NCBI GenBank assembly: GCA_945643635.1
Contig: CALZFC010000013.1
Coordinates: 1,132,501-1,196,500, forward strand
Direction: 5' to 3'
Length of the DNA: 64,000 bases
Source: Allodiplogaster sudhausi
Lineage: Eukaryota; Nematoda; Chromadorea; Rhabditida; Diplogasteridae
Position numbers and translations under genes: made by a program. Under the pieces are notes generated by a model. It was not told where the DNA came from. It saw only the letters and a program-made list of their open reading frames with translations, and made no database searches. Each line of letters begins with the position of its first letter. Within the stretch, counting starts at the first letter, position 1. Shown one piece after another: positions 20,701 to 31,349 of the stretch.

Positions 20701-23385
20701 AATATATTTGGCGAACATCGGAAATTGGTCGAATATGTCCGTGGATTAGTAAAAATTTGATGCTCCTCAGACTACCAAAATGCAGTGCAATCATCTTTGA
20801 ATTGTATTTTGACACACAACCTTATCCCACTTGGTTTTGTTTTGTACAATGCCCTGCTGATTTCAGAAGTGCTCACTAATAACGATGTATCGTGATCCTG
20901 CGAAAAAGTGGTGCCTTAAGGTATTAAAGTTACTTCAAAAGATTTCAAAATATTGCAACTAAACGAGCTATGGAGATCTGTCGTGTAATTCAGGGATGTA
21001 TGGCGCTTGCACTGATTGACCCTGCTGAAGTCTATGATTACTTCGAGGCCCTCTCGGAAGAGGGTTTGGCGAGTGTACCGACAGCCAGCCACGCCGATCT
21101 CTCCAGTTAGTGGTAAAATATAAGTTCAGCGAGCACCAGTTATTTTAGGAATGATATAATCATATTTTTTAGTACTGTCTTTCTCTTCTTTCGCAGACTA
21201 ATAGTCCAATTTACTATAGAGTTCTATGACTACTTCGAGACAACGTATCTCGGCAAGACGGTGAATGGCAATCGGTCGCAGCCTACCTATGGAGTCGATC
21301 AGTGGAATGTATACTCTCGCGTACTCAACAACCAGCAGATTGGAACCTCAATACAGGAGGGATACAACCCAAGCCTTAAGGTTTCCATTCTTTAAAAGTT
21401 GTTATTGTGAAAACTAAAAGATTGATAGATGATGATATACAAAATTCAGCTAGTTACCGCGTCCTCATCTGCGCAGTTTGTGGCCGCACAGTTGTTCGGT
21501 CATCAGAAAGACTACGAAACGAAGCGTACGTCCGCAGCCCTCCGGAACATGACCATCGATCAGCTCTACCCCCAAAGTTTGTGTGTGGCTGCGGAGCATC
21601 GTCGACGCAAGCAGGCTGTTGGTAATGGGCGTAGAGCCGGTCATTCGGCAATCGATCATTTGAATGTGCTGTCCACATATATCAAGGTTGAAGTTTGATT
21701 CCATAATTAGGCTTCTCTTGGCATCCATGGTGCAATGTTATCTCACTCAGTTATTTAGTACATGCTCTTTATGGTCTCATTCGAACTTACTGGTTTTCTG
21801 CCGAAGATATTCTTATCCAACAAGATAATGTTTTCTATTTGATATTATCTGTGCTATTTGTATCAACTGTAGTATTTGCTATTTTTTGCATTTTAAAATT
21901 TCTGTACCACGGCGATAACGAAGATAAAAATACTTAAAATCGTCGAAGTCTAATTTTGGAATTCATGTTAATATGATCGTTGCACAAATGTCGAAGGTGC
22001 AGGCAGCGGGAACTCATCGTCAGTGGGTTTCACAGCCCTTCAATATTAGCTAGTTTGTCTCTCTGCTCAAATGTCGTAGGCTGGACCCATTGGATCTCAT
22101 AGGCCCACTATACCAGAGAAGAAGATTTAGCCCGCTGCAGAAATGTCGTTCTTCAAATTTTGCCCTATTGTTCTACTATATTTGCGAGCAGGCTGCCAAT
22201 TTTTCGTTCGTTGCTCAAGTATCGCAGATTCGAGCACAGTATCGTTGCTTTAATGTCGACGCACTGCTCAAATGAAGTAGATTTCGCGCCGCTTTCGACG
22301 CAAAATGAGCTGGTTGTTCATTTGTTATGTTTCTTCATCGCTCGTTTGTCAGCTGTGCTCTATTTCCTTGCCGTTCTTTTGAATTGTCGCTGAAATGGAA
22401 GACGTTAGCGACTTGATCGCGTTACTCAAAATGTCTGTTATTCAAATGTCGTTGCTATACTGACACGGTCTCTAATGTGAAACACTGCCCTCACAACTGG
22501 TATTTAGCGCGAATCGGGCTAAATTTTTTGATGAAGAAATACGTTACATAAATGAGTCATCGGGGTATGCATATTTCTCTAGCGCCACTGTACACTTTAG
22601 TCCAATCTAGGTCTGATGGTGAGACATCGTTGCAAAATAGGAGGCGCTAATATCTACCGTAGTAGCTAATTCTAAAACCCGTGAGATGTAACTTGACTAT
22701 AATTCTGAAACGATAGTATGAAAATCGTTCAACTTTTTTGGATCTGTGTGTTTTCGACGAGACGAATTTACCCGTAGTTAAAAAAAATCACCTTCCTTTA
22801 AATTTTTTTTAAAAAAAGTTACGTTTGAAAAGGGTTTAGGCGCGGATGGCAACAACAGAAGCTGCCGGCTTCCGTATACAGTTCAATTGCTCTTCGCTGA
22901 AACGACAGCCTCTGCGGTTTCAAGCGCTATTGGCACGAGACCGCATATTTATTGAGCGTGTCAAGTCGAGGAACCATAGAGAGAAGAACGAGATCAAGTC
23001 GACGACCTTGCTGCCGGATATCAGCACCGGCACGCTCATTGCGCTCCATCACGTGTGTCCGCGCACGAGAATCATGGCGCGCGCCATCTACGGCATCATT
23101 GGCGAGCCTCTCCGGTCCGAGCGCGACTTTGTGCGCGGGACCAGCCGGCTCAAATGCGCCGCGCTAAAGGCGATCGCGCAAGAGAAGGAGATTAAGCCGG
23201 GCGGCGCGCGAAACGCCTTCTACGCCTCTCGTGTCGATGTCAGAGAGATCGTGACGGCGCCGTCGCAAATGTATCAAGGACCACAGTATGCTCCTTACCT
23301 GAGCTGTGCCATCATGAACAGTAGTACTCGCGTCATTCACCCGAAATCGAATCGAAAAAGATTGACGAATGCTAAAAAGACGTGA
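13133..23385 (+). CDS. Tandem family copy C with transposon-expanded intron 9 (about 569 aa)
   Basis: Exons: 13133-13231, 13457-13561, 14165-14237, 14526-14659, 14963-15064, 15229-15432, 15661-15826, 16132-16272, 16704-16843 and 22840-23385. All phases agree and the 1710-nt frame is open. It starts MGDLPAADVDLRFLLWDD. The KVKEEMDD and HVKFEPD sites are retained. The last exon equals exons 10 plus 11 of copies A and D joined exactly at the splice point (NEIK then STTLLPDISTGTLIAL). Intron 9 is 5996 bp and contains a MULE with its own gene. Intron 2 carries a 102-bp palindrome, intron 8 a foldback element, and intron 6 a vestigial duplicate of the start of exon 7 (about 15511-15550). If exons 1-9 were not spliced to the last exon they could end at TAA 16930. 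Confidence 0.65.
13565..13636. repeat. (ATT)n microsatellite
   Basis: This is a pure trinucleotide tract directly after the exon 2 donor of copy C. Confidence 0.95.
13656..13757. mobile_element. Near-perfect 102-bp palindrome (tiny foldback element)
   Basis: The left arm CGGTACTATTTCGGTACTCC is mirrored exactly at the right end, and the centre is a CAAATTTTTTCAAAAAAATT-type palindrome. The only visible arm imperfection is around CCCC/GTGG. ATTATT flanks both sides, but this may simply be the surrounding ATT tract. Copies A, B and D lack it in the same intron, so it arrived after duplication. Confidence 0.75.
14098..14144. repeat. (TA)n microsatellite
   Basis: This AT tract precedes the exon 3 acceptor of copy C. 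Confidence 0.95.
16347..16677. mobile_element. 331-bp foldback MITE in intron 8 of copy C
   Basis: Both ends read AGCTTATGAA inward, and the arms pair across almost the whole element: TAGCATACATTGGCG against its reverse complement near 16550, and the ATATTCGGGT/ACCCGAATAT centre near 16495-16525. It has no coding capacity. It is absent from the equivalent introns of copies A and D. Confidence 0.8.
17109..17480. repeat. Left subterminal repeat array of the MULE
   Basis: Copies of ACGACATTTGAGCA or close variants occur at about 17173, 17279 and 17353, with degenerate copies between. They pair with inverted copies at 21990-22470. Confidence 0.75.
17628..17879. repeat. 126-bp tandem duplication
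   Basis: The unit starting TAGGCGCGATGCATTTGAC (17628-17753) is repeated with almost no differences at 17754-17879, so the duplication is recent. Confidence 0.9.
18138..21698 (+). CDS. FLYWCH zinc-finger MULE transposase, apparently intact from the second exon on
   Basis: Exons: 18138-18248, 19150-19253, 19569-19767, 19880-19983, 20039-20116, 20172-20295, 20374-20477, 20867-20920, 20994-21105, 21220-21380, 21477-21698. All junctions keep phase and use GT-AG. The first two exons together form a FLYWCH finger: IRSIRGMKLLYDDEGYEYRR, LWR, then CNTRKCKGKA and HFPRHLPP supplying Cys/His ligands. The catalytic core shows DWFADATFREAPYGFSQV, the first-Asp MULE motif, followed by PCLYAFLSDKSAIAYTAVY. 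Then come DFEPELIIALHAVFP (second Asp) and CAFHFFN, the usual C-x2-H type motif. The tail RVLNNQQIGTSIQEGYN is the expected position of the catalytic-region end. The first exon with the start codon was not found. The usual role is cut-and-paste transposition in the nucleus. Confidence 0.8.
18700..18985. repeat. tRNA-like (SINE-type) sequence nested in the transposase intron
   Basis: Positions 18917-18980 resemble a tRNA gene body: CGCAGTTTGTTGCGCTGTCG, then a B-box-like GGTTCGAACCT at 18963. A second block at 18712-18760 (TTGGCTATAGCGGGC...ATATCTCGCT) has a relative at about 49910-49960. No complete cloverleaf could be drawn by eye. Dispersed tRNA-derived SINE fragments are the most likely explanation. 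Confidence 0.4.
21985..22470. repeat. Right subterminal repeat array of the MULE
   Basis: Inverted counterparts of the left array include GCTCAAATGTCG at 22066, 22140 (variant), 22210, 22265 and 22445, ending in ATACTGACACGGTC. Confidence 0.7.
22560..22800. repeat. Dispersed repeat, second copy at about 37900-38150
   Basis: The segments GCAAAATAGGAGG, CTAATTCTAAAACCCGTGA and TGACTATAATTCTGAAACGAT recur in the same order and orientation at 37960-38030 with moderate divergence. Here the repeat lies just inside the 3' end of copy C intron 9. Confidence 0.65.
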
Positions 23386-24687
23386 TTATCTACTGTCGTT
23401 TTCATCGTTCACACAATTCAACTAGATATGCAGTGTCGCTAGACTATTGATCTACTGATTGATTTGTGATTGTCTACGGTAAGATAACTTATTCATCGTG
23501 TACACCATTGTACTGGTTGCGCTAGCCTATAAAACTTTATTTATTTATTTTACACCTTTTTTATAGAAAGTAATAAGTTAATTATTCCCCGGCTACCTCC
23601 TTTAAAGGGCAAATTAATGCCCAGTCAGATTATTCAGGCTGAACTCTTTCGTATTTGCCTATGTTATTTATTTAAACAGGTTAAATAAAGAATATAAATT
23701 AAGCCGTCAAAATAAAGCCATTGAATATGGTAATTTTCCTCTATTGTCAACTCTTTCAGTTCTGTAATAACATTATTACTTCATTGTACCGAGAGGCTCT
23801 TTTAGAATTCGCTGCGTTGTTTTGTTGCTCCCGTAGATCTCCTAATTCGGACTGTTGATTGCCGGGACTCGCGCTTTTCCTGTTCATTCTTTCCCTGCAA
23901 TACCACCCACGACCATTACGCCTGCTCCCCCCGGCACACTTCCAAAATTTGGAAGCCGCTCTAAAATAAATATTGGAAGCCGCTTTAAAATAAATATAGT
24001 TCTGTTGAGTTGGTGTCGTTGTGCGTCGTATTTATTGTGATTTAACCAGAGTTATTCATTTTATCTTTTACAATGCAGAAAGTAAAATCTTTGTTTTATT
24101 ATTTCTTTCAAACGCGGAAGGATAATGTGTATTTTGTGGGCACAGCTGAATGTGTTTATTTGACTGGCAGTAATTGTACGAGACGCTATTAAGAAAGGAT
24201 TGGAGAATATTTTATCGAGTCATATTAAAGTGAGACCGAGGGAAAATAAATGAAGCAAGGATGATAAGCTGCAGAACAGCAACAGATGAAAGATGAACGA
24301 AACAAAAGATTTTAGATGAAAACTATACAATAGATGATCTGTATAGATGAACTGGATGAACGAGATAAATATTACAAATTATAGAGAAACATGCATAGGG
24401 TCCGTGAATTACCCGGTAGTGTAGTAGCTTCCTTGTCCCGCGGTAACAAACGCACCGAAATGTATGCCCTTACTTCCTTTAAATCTCCATTTAACTTTTC
24501 TGACATTTTGGCATTTGTTTGCTATTCGGTAATCTATTGTAAAAGTCGGTCGATCATTTTAGCAATGCGTTACCTTTTTACATCAGAGTATCCTATATGC
24601 ATATCCTATATGCAATTTCTTCGTGCTGCCTTCTTAATATAGTCATATTGCCTCATTTTTTTCTAGCTTGTCTTGAGGAGACGAAAG
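23386..24687. other. Spacer between copies C and D
   Basis: No gene is seen. It contains the conserved family 3' flank, a tandem duplication of TTGGAAGCCGCTTTAAAATA (about 23947-23996), GATGAA-type short repeats (24290-24370), the CCCGCGGTAACAA block (about 24436) and TTTTTTTCTAG at 24656-24666, 21 bases before the copy D ATG. Confidence 0.6.
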
Positions 24688-26662
24688 ATGGGAGACCTTC
24701 CGGAGGCAGAGGTCGACGTGCGCTTCCTGTATTGGGACGACAATATCCGCATTCTACGTAGAGAGTCGCCAAAGTGGCATCGAATAGTTCGAATTTATTG
24801 CTCTTCTTTTTTGCCTTTTCTCTTTGGCCTCATTTTACTACACCTAAATATTCGGAAACTAAATCAATGCGGAAGCATTTGCTGATCATAATAAATGGCG
24901 CCGAGTTTAATTGGGCAACTTGATCAAAGGAAAAAAGCGCGGAATCAAATGAGTTTTTGCGCTGCTTTTCCAGGTTGCCGGTACTCTGAACTCTTCGACC
25001 TCCTCTCCAGCCGAGCAGCTCATCGCAGGCTTGGCCGTCCTGTGTGGCTCCATCGCCAGGAACAGCACTTCTTCATCGGTTAGGAGTGCAAAACATCATC
25101 ATTAAATATTTTTTTGTATTATTTTTAATGTCAGTTAAACACGTTAATGCGTGCGAGTGAAAAAAGTACGGTAGCTATGATTTTCTTTCATACAGTAGAA
25201 ATAGAAGTGTTTACATGGGTTTTTGACCCTCCCGAATAATTGGGAATGGAACACTGGAGATTTTCACCCGATTTTAAACTATTTGTTTTTTGACAAAAGG
25301 ATTTGTAAGAGCGTCGGACCACCACTTTTTTTAATATTCAGGTTACCGAAGTTTGTATGAGTCACATGCAGCGACTTCTGGAAGACGTCGAGAAGAAGTT
25401 TGACTACTCCATTCGTATGCTTCCTTTATTTCTTTTTTTCATCTTCTTTCTTTCCAATTCAAGCATATTTAAGCTGTTCGCATATATTTTCCTTTTTTGA
25501 TTTACTTAAATATATAATTAATCATTATGAGCATGTAAATATACGGTGTTTCCAACAAAATATACTGTATTCTTAGTAAATGTATATATATCATTTCCCG
25601 AGTAAATAGAAGTTAAGTGTATTCTTTGTTTTTCTTCTTCTTTGTTATTATTATTATTAAAATTGAAATTTGTTTTCCATTACATAAATTTAAACTAGAA
25701 AAGAAAACAGTTCAATTTTTACAAGTTTTATATTTTACAGACGACATCATCCTTGTCTCGTTCGCAAAGTTCTTGCTGGCCTTCTTCTCCTTTGGACGTT
25801 TCGAAAAAGGGCCATATCTCACATCGAGATCCACTTCCATTCGAAAACATCCTGAGACTATGGAATACGGCAAGCTTGTCAGTTTTTCCTCTATGCTTCT
25901 CGCTCTCCCGCTCGTGTTCTCTCTTCCTCTTGATGCCAGACCGAGTAAAAATAAAAACAAATATATTCTTATATTCTGTGCTATATGTTTTAAAGGTTGC
26001 ATTAAATTTAGCATTTACTAGTTTTCTAATCCCTTTATCTTGACAGGTCATGTTCATGTGCTCAAATCGAAGGCGCTCTAAATTCCAGCTGATTCAGCGC
26101 ATCACGGCCACTCTCTACGAGTGCTCGCAGATGACACGGTTTGATAAGGTTCACATTCGTTTATAACCCGCCATTTCTAGGGTGCCGTTTTGCTTTCCTA
26201 CCTTTTGCACCAGATGTGTCCAGTATTTAGTGATATGCTGTTCACTTTTTTAAGTGAACCTTTTTTGCAGAGATGGTTTGCCCGCACGCAAATCAACCTG
26301 AGCGCAGTTATGGGCATGCTTGATGAGCAAGTGCTCTCCGCGAACCCGACATTGTTCGCGTTTGCGAGACTGTTCATCGTGGCCTGTGATGTCGCACTCA
26401 TGGACGCACCGCCGATCGCTGCGTCGAGCCCGTCTGCAGTGACAAGCGTTCGGCCGATAGAGAGCAATCGAACGATAGAAGAAGAGGAACAAGAGGAAGA
26501 AAGAGAGGTATGATTGAATTTAGAGAGAGAACAAGGACGAACATTCTCAAACCGACAATCTATTTATGTTCGTGAGAATTAATTTTTTTACTTATTTTTT
26601 AAAACGTATATCGCGGAATTTTTTTTTTTTAATATATTTAATACTTAAAAAAATTAAAAATA

Positions 26663-26706
<44 letters not shown>

Positions 26707-26716
26707 CACACATATA

Positions 26717-26767
<51 letters not shown>

Positions 26768-27485
26768 TTCGGGCTGATGGTGAGAAATCTATATTCTGAC
26801 CCCTTAATTGCTCATATCAATACTACTATTTACATCTTGTAGTGACCGTTTACGCCATGCTAGTGAAAGAATGATGTCGTGATCATGGATGTCCATACTA
26901 ATTTGGCGGGCCTGAGCCGGAATATCTAGAACGTATAAAAAATTATGCACGAAACGAAAGAGAAGTTATTGTCCTGTATTCTCTCTCTCTCGCTCTCTCT
27001 CTCTCCTCTCTCTCTCCTCTCTCTCTTCCTCTCTCTCTCTCTCTATCTCATAAAAGCAGAAATTGGCCCTGGATAACGTTTGCCAAGGAATTTTAAGGGC
27101 ACGGTCCTGCTCGCCTTTATATTTTTGCCTTCACGCCGGCTTTTGGACGCCCCTGATGGTGATTGGTATACAATTCACTATAATTTTTTAAACGACGTGC
27201 CTGATGGTTATTGGTATACATTTCACTATAATTTTTTTAACGTTTAATTTTAATCTCTTTATTTTCTAGGAAAGCACCTCGTCGCCGCAGTCAGAAGTGA
27301 AAGAAGAGACGGATGACTCACCATTGCTGGCTTGTTCGGCTACGGCGTCCTCATCATGTGAGATCAAGATGGATGTTGAGGAAGTCAAGCTTGAGTCCGA
27401 TTATGAGACCGGCGACACTGCAGTGAATAATACTGCCGGTGAGAAATAATTAGCTGCCGTTTTGTTCTACATTTAAGTACATTCT

Positions 27486-27534
<49 letters not shown>

Positions 27535-29371
27535 AATATTCTATGTACGGCTGTTTATAAGTTCAATATTTATACAAATATTTTTCCACAAAATCGGCAT
27601 GAACAAGCGCTATTCTACGAAAATTCTTCTGATTTAAAATGTTTTTGCCCGTACCATTAGTTTAGTACCAGAAAGAGAGCCGTTTATTAAATGAGAACAA
27701 GTTTCCTTGACCATTTCGTCTCAGATCAGTCAAACGCACGAATTCAAATGTGAGATTTCGGCTCCTTTAAAGCTGCTTCAGAAGTCCTCTTCCATGGCGA
27801 GCCGGCCATTATTGACGAACCACAAGACGAGTCTGGTGAGGGGGAACTACAACTCTTGGATGACGTTATGGAAGGAGAGGCCTCTTCTTCAGCATCGCTC
27901 TTTTCAAGGGTGACACTCAGAAATGGTCAGCGAAACATTTATTGCCTTTTCTTCTAAAGAAACTAGTCTACCGTAATCTTCAGCAAAATTTTTTTTAGAT
28001 AGGCTGCTAGTCTACCGTAGTCTTCAAAAAAATTATGATAGGCTATCTTGAAGAAACAGTTCGGCATGTACTATATGTAGACTTGCTGTAAAAATAATGA
28101 AATTCTAAAAATAAAAAAAATTCGCCCCGCATAACTAATTAGACTATCCTCGTCGCCAGATCAATTTGACCTGGCGAAAGAAGAAGAGGAAGATGAAGAA
28201 GAAGAAGAAGAGTACGAACTTGACGAAGAGAACTGTACGAGTAGCTGCTCATTCGAGACGATTGAGGAGCGCGAACTGAGGAAGGAAGTGGCACTTCTTG
28301 AGAATATAATGGTTAGCACTACATCGTAATCATAATTGAACTACTTGAAAATCTCCTTTAAAACAAAAATTATTTTAAATAATTTATTAAAAGCTACACC
28401 TCTGACACCCTTTTTCAAACGCCGATGACGGCTAAAACAGCAAACGCTGAAGGAGGCTTCTGCATCAAGTTCAATTGCTCTTCGACGAAGCGACTGCCAC
28501 GAAACGTGCGCTTTCACAAGCTACTGGCGCGAGACGGAATATGGATCGAGAGTAGAGAGCTCGCGATCAGGTCCAAGATCCATGGCGACCTCGCGGCGAA
28601 CAGGCCGACGACCTCGACAGAGCTCGTGATCAGGTGCAGTACGTATCTATGTAAATAGATACGTACTTTTGTCATGAATCCTCCCGAAAAATTGCCATGA
28701 AGTACTGGGGATCCATCCAAGAATAGTATTGATCACGAGATTTTCATCACATTTTAAGGCAACAGCAGAGACTGAATCCTCCCGATTTTTGGTTGTTGTG
28801 GACCCTTCCGAAAATCTTTGAAGTATTTAAGCACTGTTTCAGGTCGTCGAACTCACTGGCGGACCTTAGCACCGGCACGCTGATCGCGCTCTTTGTGCTC
28901 TGCCCGAACACGGGCATCATGACGCGCACAATCTACGGCCTCATTGGCGAGCGTCTCCCGCTGCGCGCGTGCGACTTTGCGCGCGCGACCCGCCGGCTCG
29001 GCATCGTTGCGAGAAGGGCGACAGCACGCGAGAGGGAGATTCTGTGCGGCGTCGGCAGCGAGAATGTGTGCGGCAGCGACGGCGTCATTGAGATTGTGCG
29101 CAGCGCCAGCGAGATTAAGAGCGCGCGCGACGCCTTCTGCGCCTCTCGTGTCGATGTCAGGGGCTTTGTGACGGCGCCGTCGCAAGGGTATCATGGGCCC
29201 AAGTGGTGTGATCCTTTCGAGAACAGCAGCCGATCGATCGAGAAATCCACAAAGATGACGTCGTCAATGCGCTCTCGAACCTGTGTGCTCAAGGGCGAAC
29301 ATTCGTACTCGCGCGGTGGCGTTCACCCGAAAGCGATCAAGAAATCGGCGAATATTTTGAGAAAGACTTGA
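24688..29371 (+). CDS. Tandem family copy D; exon 10 acceptor mutated
   Basis: Exons: 24688-24786, 24974-25078, 25342-25414, 25741-25877, 26047-26148, 26271-26507, 27270-27438, 27782-27925, 28160-28311, 28419-28633, 28843-29371. The 1962-nt frame (about 653 aa) is open if spliced like copy A. It begins MGDLPEAEVDVRFLYWDD. Conserved blocks include IILVSFAKFLLAFFS and TLFAFARLFIVACDVALM. SEVKEETDD and EVKLESD sites lie in exon 7. Exon 9 is very acidic (a run of about ten Glu/Asp). The C-terminal domain holds STGTLIALFVLCP and TRTIYGLIGE. At the exon 10 boundary the sequence is TTTTTCAAACGCCGATG, with AA where A and C have AG. Either exons 10-11 start as their own gene at ATG 28425, or the protein ends after exon 9 by read-through (TAA at 28327-28329). 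Confidence 0.6.
26658..26763. repeat. (TA)n / (TATG) microsatellite
   Basis: This AT-dinucleotide tract is interrupted by ACACACATA in intron 6 of copy D. Confidence 0.95.
26979..27050. repeat. (CT)n microsatellite
   Basis: CT-rich tract in intron 6 of copy D. It is followed by a small tandem duplication (about 27155-27241, GATGG(T)GATTGGTATACA units). Confidence 0.9.
27488..27532. repeat. (TA)n microsatellite
   Basis: Pure AT tract in intron 7 of copy D. Confidence 0.95.
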
Positions 29372-30558
29372 TCGTCTACGGTACTGTAGTTTGACTAGGA
29401 ATGCGTTTACGCTAGCCTATGTATCTATTGATTGATTTGTTATTGCCTACCGTAAGAATCCGCATTCATCGTGTGCACGATTCTGCTAGGAATGCTGTTG
29501 CGCTAACCAATACCCCCGATTGATATGTTTACTCTTCTTTTGAAGTGCAAATTGAAGTCCAGTCAGACAATTCGTGCTGAATGCTGTCATGTTTGCATAT
29601 ATATTTAAGAAAATCAATTTCTTATTTATTCAAACATCAGAATTACTGGAAGTTGCATACTCGAATAGATTTATTTTGATGATTTGATCAGTTTTTCAAA
29701 AGAGGGATGAATCAAGCCGTTAAAATAAATTTATTGGATTCGCCAATTTCTCTCTATTTTCTGTTCGTTCGTTTTTGTAATAACATTCTTACCTCATTGC
29801 ACCATTCCGAATTGCGATTACCGTAGATTTGCTAATGCGGACTGTTGACTGCGAGTTCCCGCTTTTCCTGTTCATTCTTTCCATGCGTCCGAATTTTGGA
29901 AGCCGCTTTAAAATAAATATAAATTTCACTTGAGTTGGTGCTATAATACGTCGTGTATATGTTAACCTTATGCCCTCACTGTTTTTTTTTATTTACAACC
30001 GTTCTCCATTTTATCTTTGCAATGCAGAAAGTAAAAACCTCTTTTATTACTATTTTTAAACATAGAAGACAATGTGTATGTTTTGTTGGAATAACACCGA
30101 TACATGAAACAAACGGTTTTTGGTGTGGTTCGAAAAATATTTCTATTAATTTATGTCGGCATAACTTGAAAAAGTCTTCATCTCAACATGATTTTCTTTT
30201 GAAAAGATTAAGTTCAAAATCGTATTTGCTTATTTTCATGATTTCCATGTTTACACTGGGACTTTCGCCATTAGAAAGGAAGAAGCACGATTGATATGCG
30301 TTGGCTAAAAGACCCTCTAATCAACATTCTGGAAAAGAAGATTTAACAAACATTTCACATTGCTTTACTATAACTTTTTGGAGCAGGAATTACGTCTACT
30401 TTATAAATGTTGGAATCAGAAAGAGGGTGATCTCTGTTTTACTATCGGCTTAACGAGTCTACCGTTTACATGAGCATTTATGTACATAAGCTGGCAAAAA
30501 CTGTACACATGGGGAAACCTCGGCATTGCCCTGAATGGATTGATCTCGTGAATGTTTG

Positions 30559-30596
<38 letters not shown>

Positions 30597-30631
30597 CCTC
30601 ATTACTATCTCTCTCTCTCTCCTTATGACTA

Positions 30632-30677
<46 letters not shown>

Positions 30678-30755
30678 TCTCTCTCTCCCTCTCGCATCTC
30701 GCTCTCTCTCTAGCTCACCTGTTTCTTTCTTTCTCCCCCTCTCCCTCCCTCTCTG

Positions 30756-30791
<36 letters not shown>

Positions 30792-30855
30792 TCGCATCTC
30801 GCTCTCTCTCTAGCTCACCTGTTTCTTTCTTTCTCCCCCTCTCCCTCCCTCTCTG

Positions 30856-30907
<52 letters not shown>

Positions 30908-31349
30908 CCTCGCTCGATCTGTGTGCATACCAGTAAGGTAATCAAAGGGTCACGTGTCATTTATATATGTATACATACATACATACATCCTGGGTTATTG
31001 TTAGTCACACCGACAGAGACACGAGCAGAGGAGAGTTATTAGGAGTTCATCAGAGCATTGCGACACACTCTTATGGCAAACACACTTTTATGGCATTCGC
31101 TGACTTTCAGAGATGAGACGAGGCAGAAAGGCCCAACCAACCGCCAGCCAGCAGTCAATGGAGAATGACTCGCTCCATTATTGACCATGAGCTTTTTTTC
31201 ATTTTTCGAATTCGCACTTACAAATAAATTATGACGTCATCCACTTTATGGTCAATTTCTGTCATTAATTTTTTTGGATATTTAATTACCTAGTTACTAA
31301 TGATTGTTATAGCCTCACCAGTCCGTAGGGCCGACAATTTCCGCAGAAA
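29372..31349. other. Spacer between the tandem array and bestrophin
   Basis: No gene is seen. The first 560 bp repeat the family 3' flank. At 30559-30902 there is a CT-rich block, then TACATACATACATA (about 30967-30987). The sequence AATTTCCGCAG at 31336-31346 ends four bases before the bestrophin ATG and would suit spliced-leader trans-splicing. Confidence 0.55.
30559..30902. repeat. CT-rich repeat with a 100-bp tandem duplication
   Basis: The segment CTCTCTCCCTCTCGCATCTC and the following 80 bases at 30681-30780 repeat at 30781-30880. Pure CT runs lie on both sides. Confidence 0.9.

Larger units (their letters stand above)
17109..22470 (+). mobile_element. Mutator-like element (MULE), about 5.4 kb, in intron 9 of copy C
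   Basis: GACCGTGTCAGTAT at 17109 is mirrored by ATACTGACACGGTC ending at 22470. Inside both ends are arrays of the motif ACGACATTTGAGCAACG (left end direct, right end inverted), interspersed with CCTATGAGACC/GGTCTCATAGG-type blocks that also mirror each other. The interior contains a spliced FLYWCH plus MULE transposase gene. A clear 9-bp target duplication is not seen, so the outer limits are approximate or the insertion is old. The element separates exons 1-9 of copy C from its last exon. Confidence 0.8.

Noticed and set aside
22846..23385. Independent intronless gene MATTEAAGF...
   Set aside because: It matches exons 10 plus 11 of copies A and D exactly and is in phase with exon 9 of copy C, so I treat it as the last exon of copy C, with the two-gene option kept as a finding.
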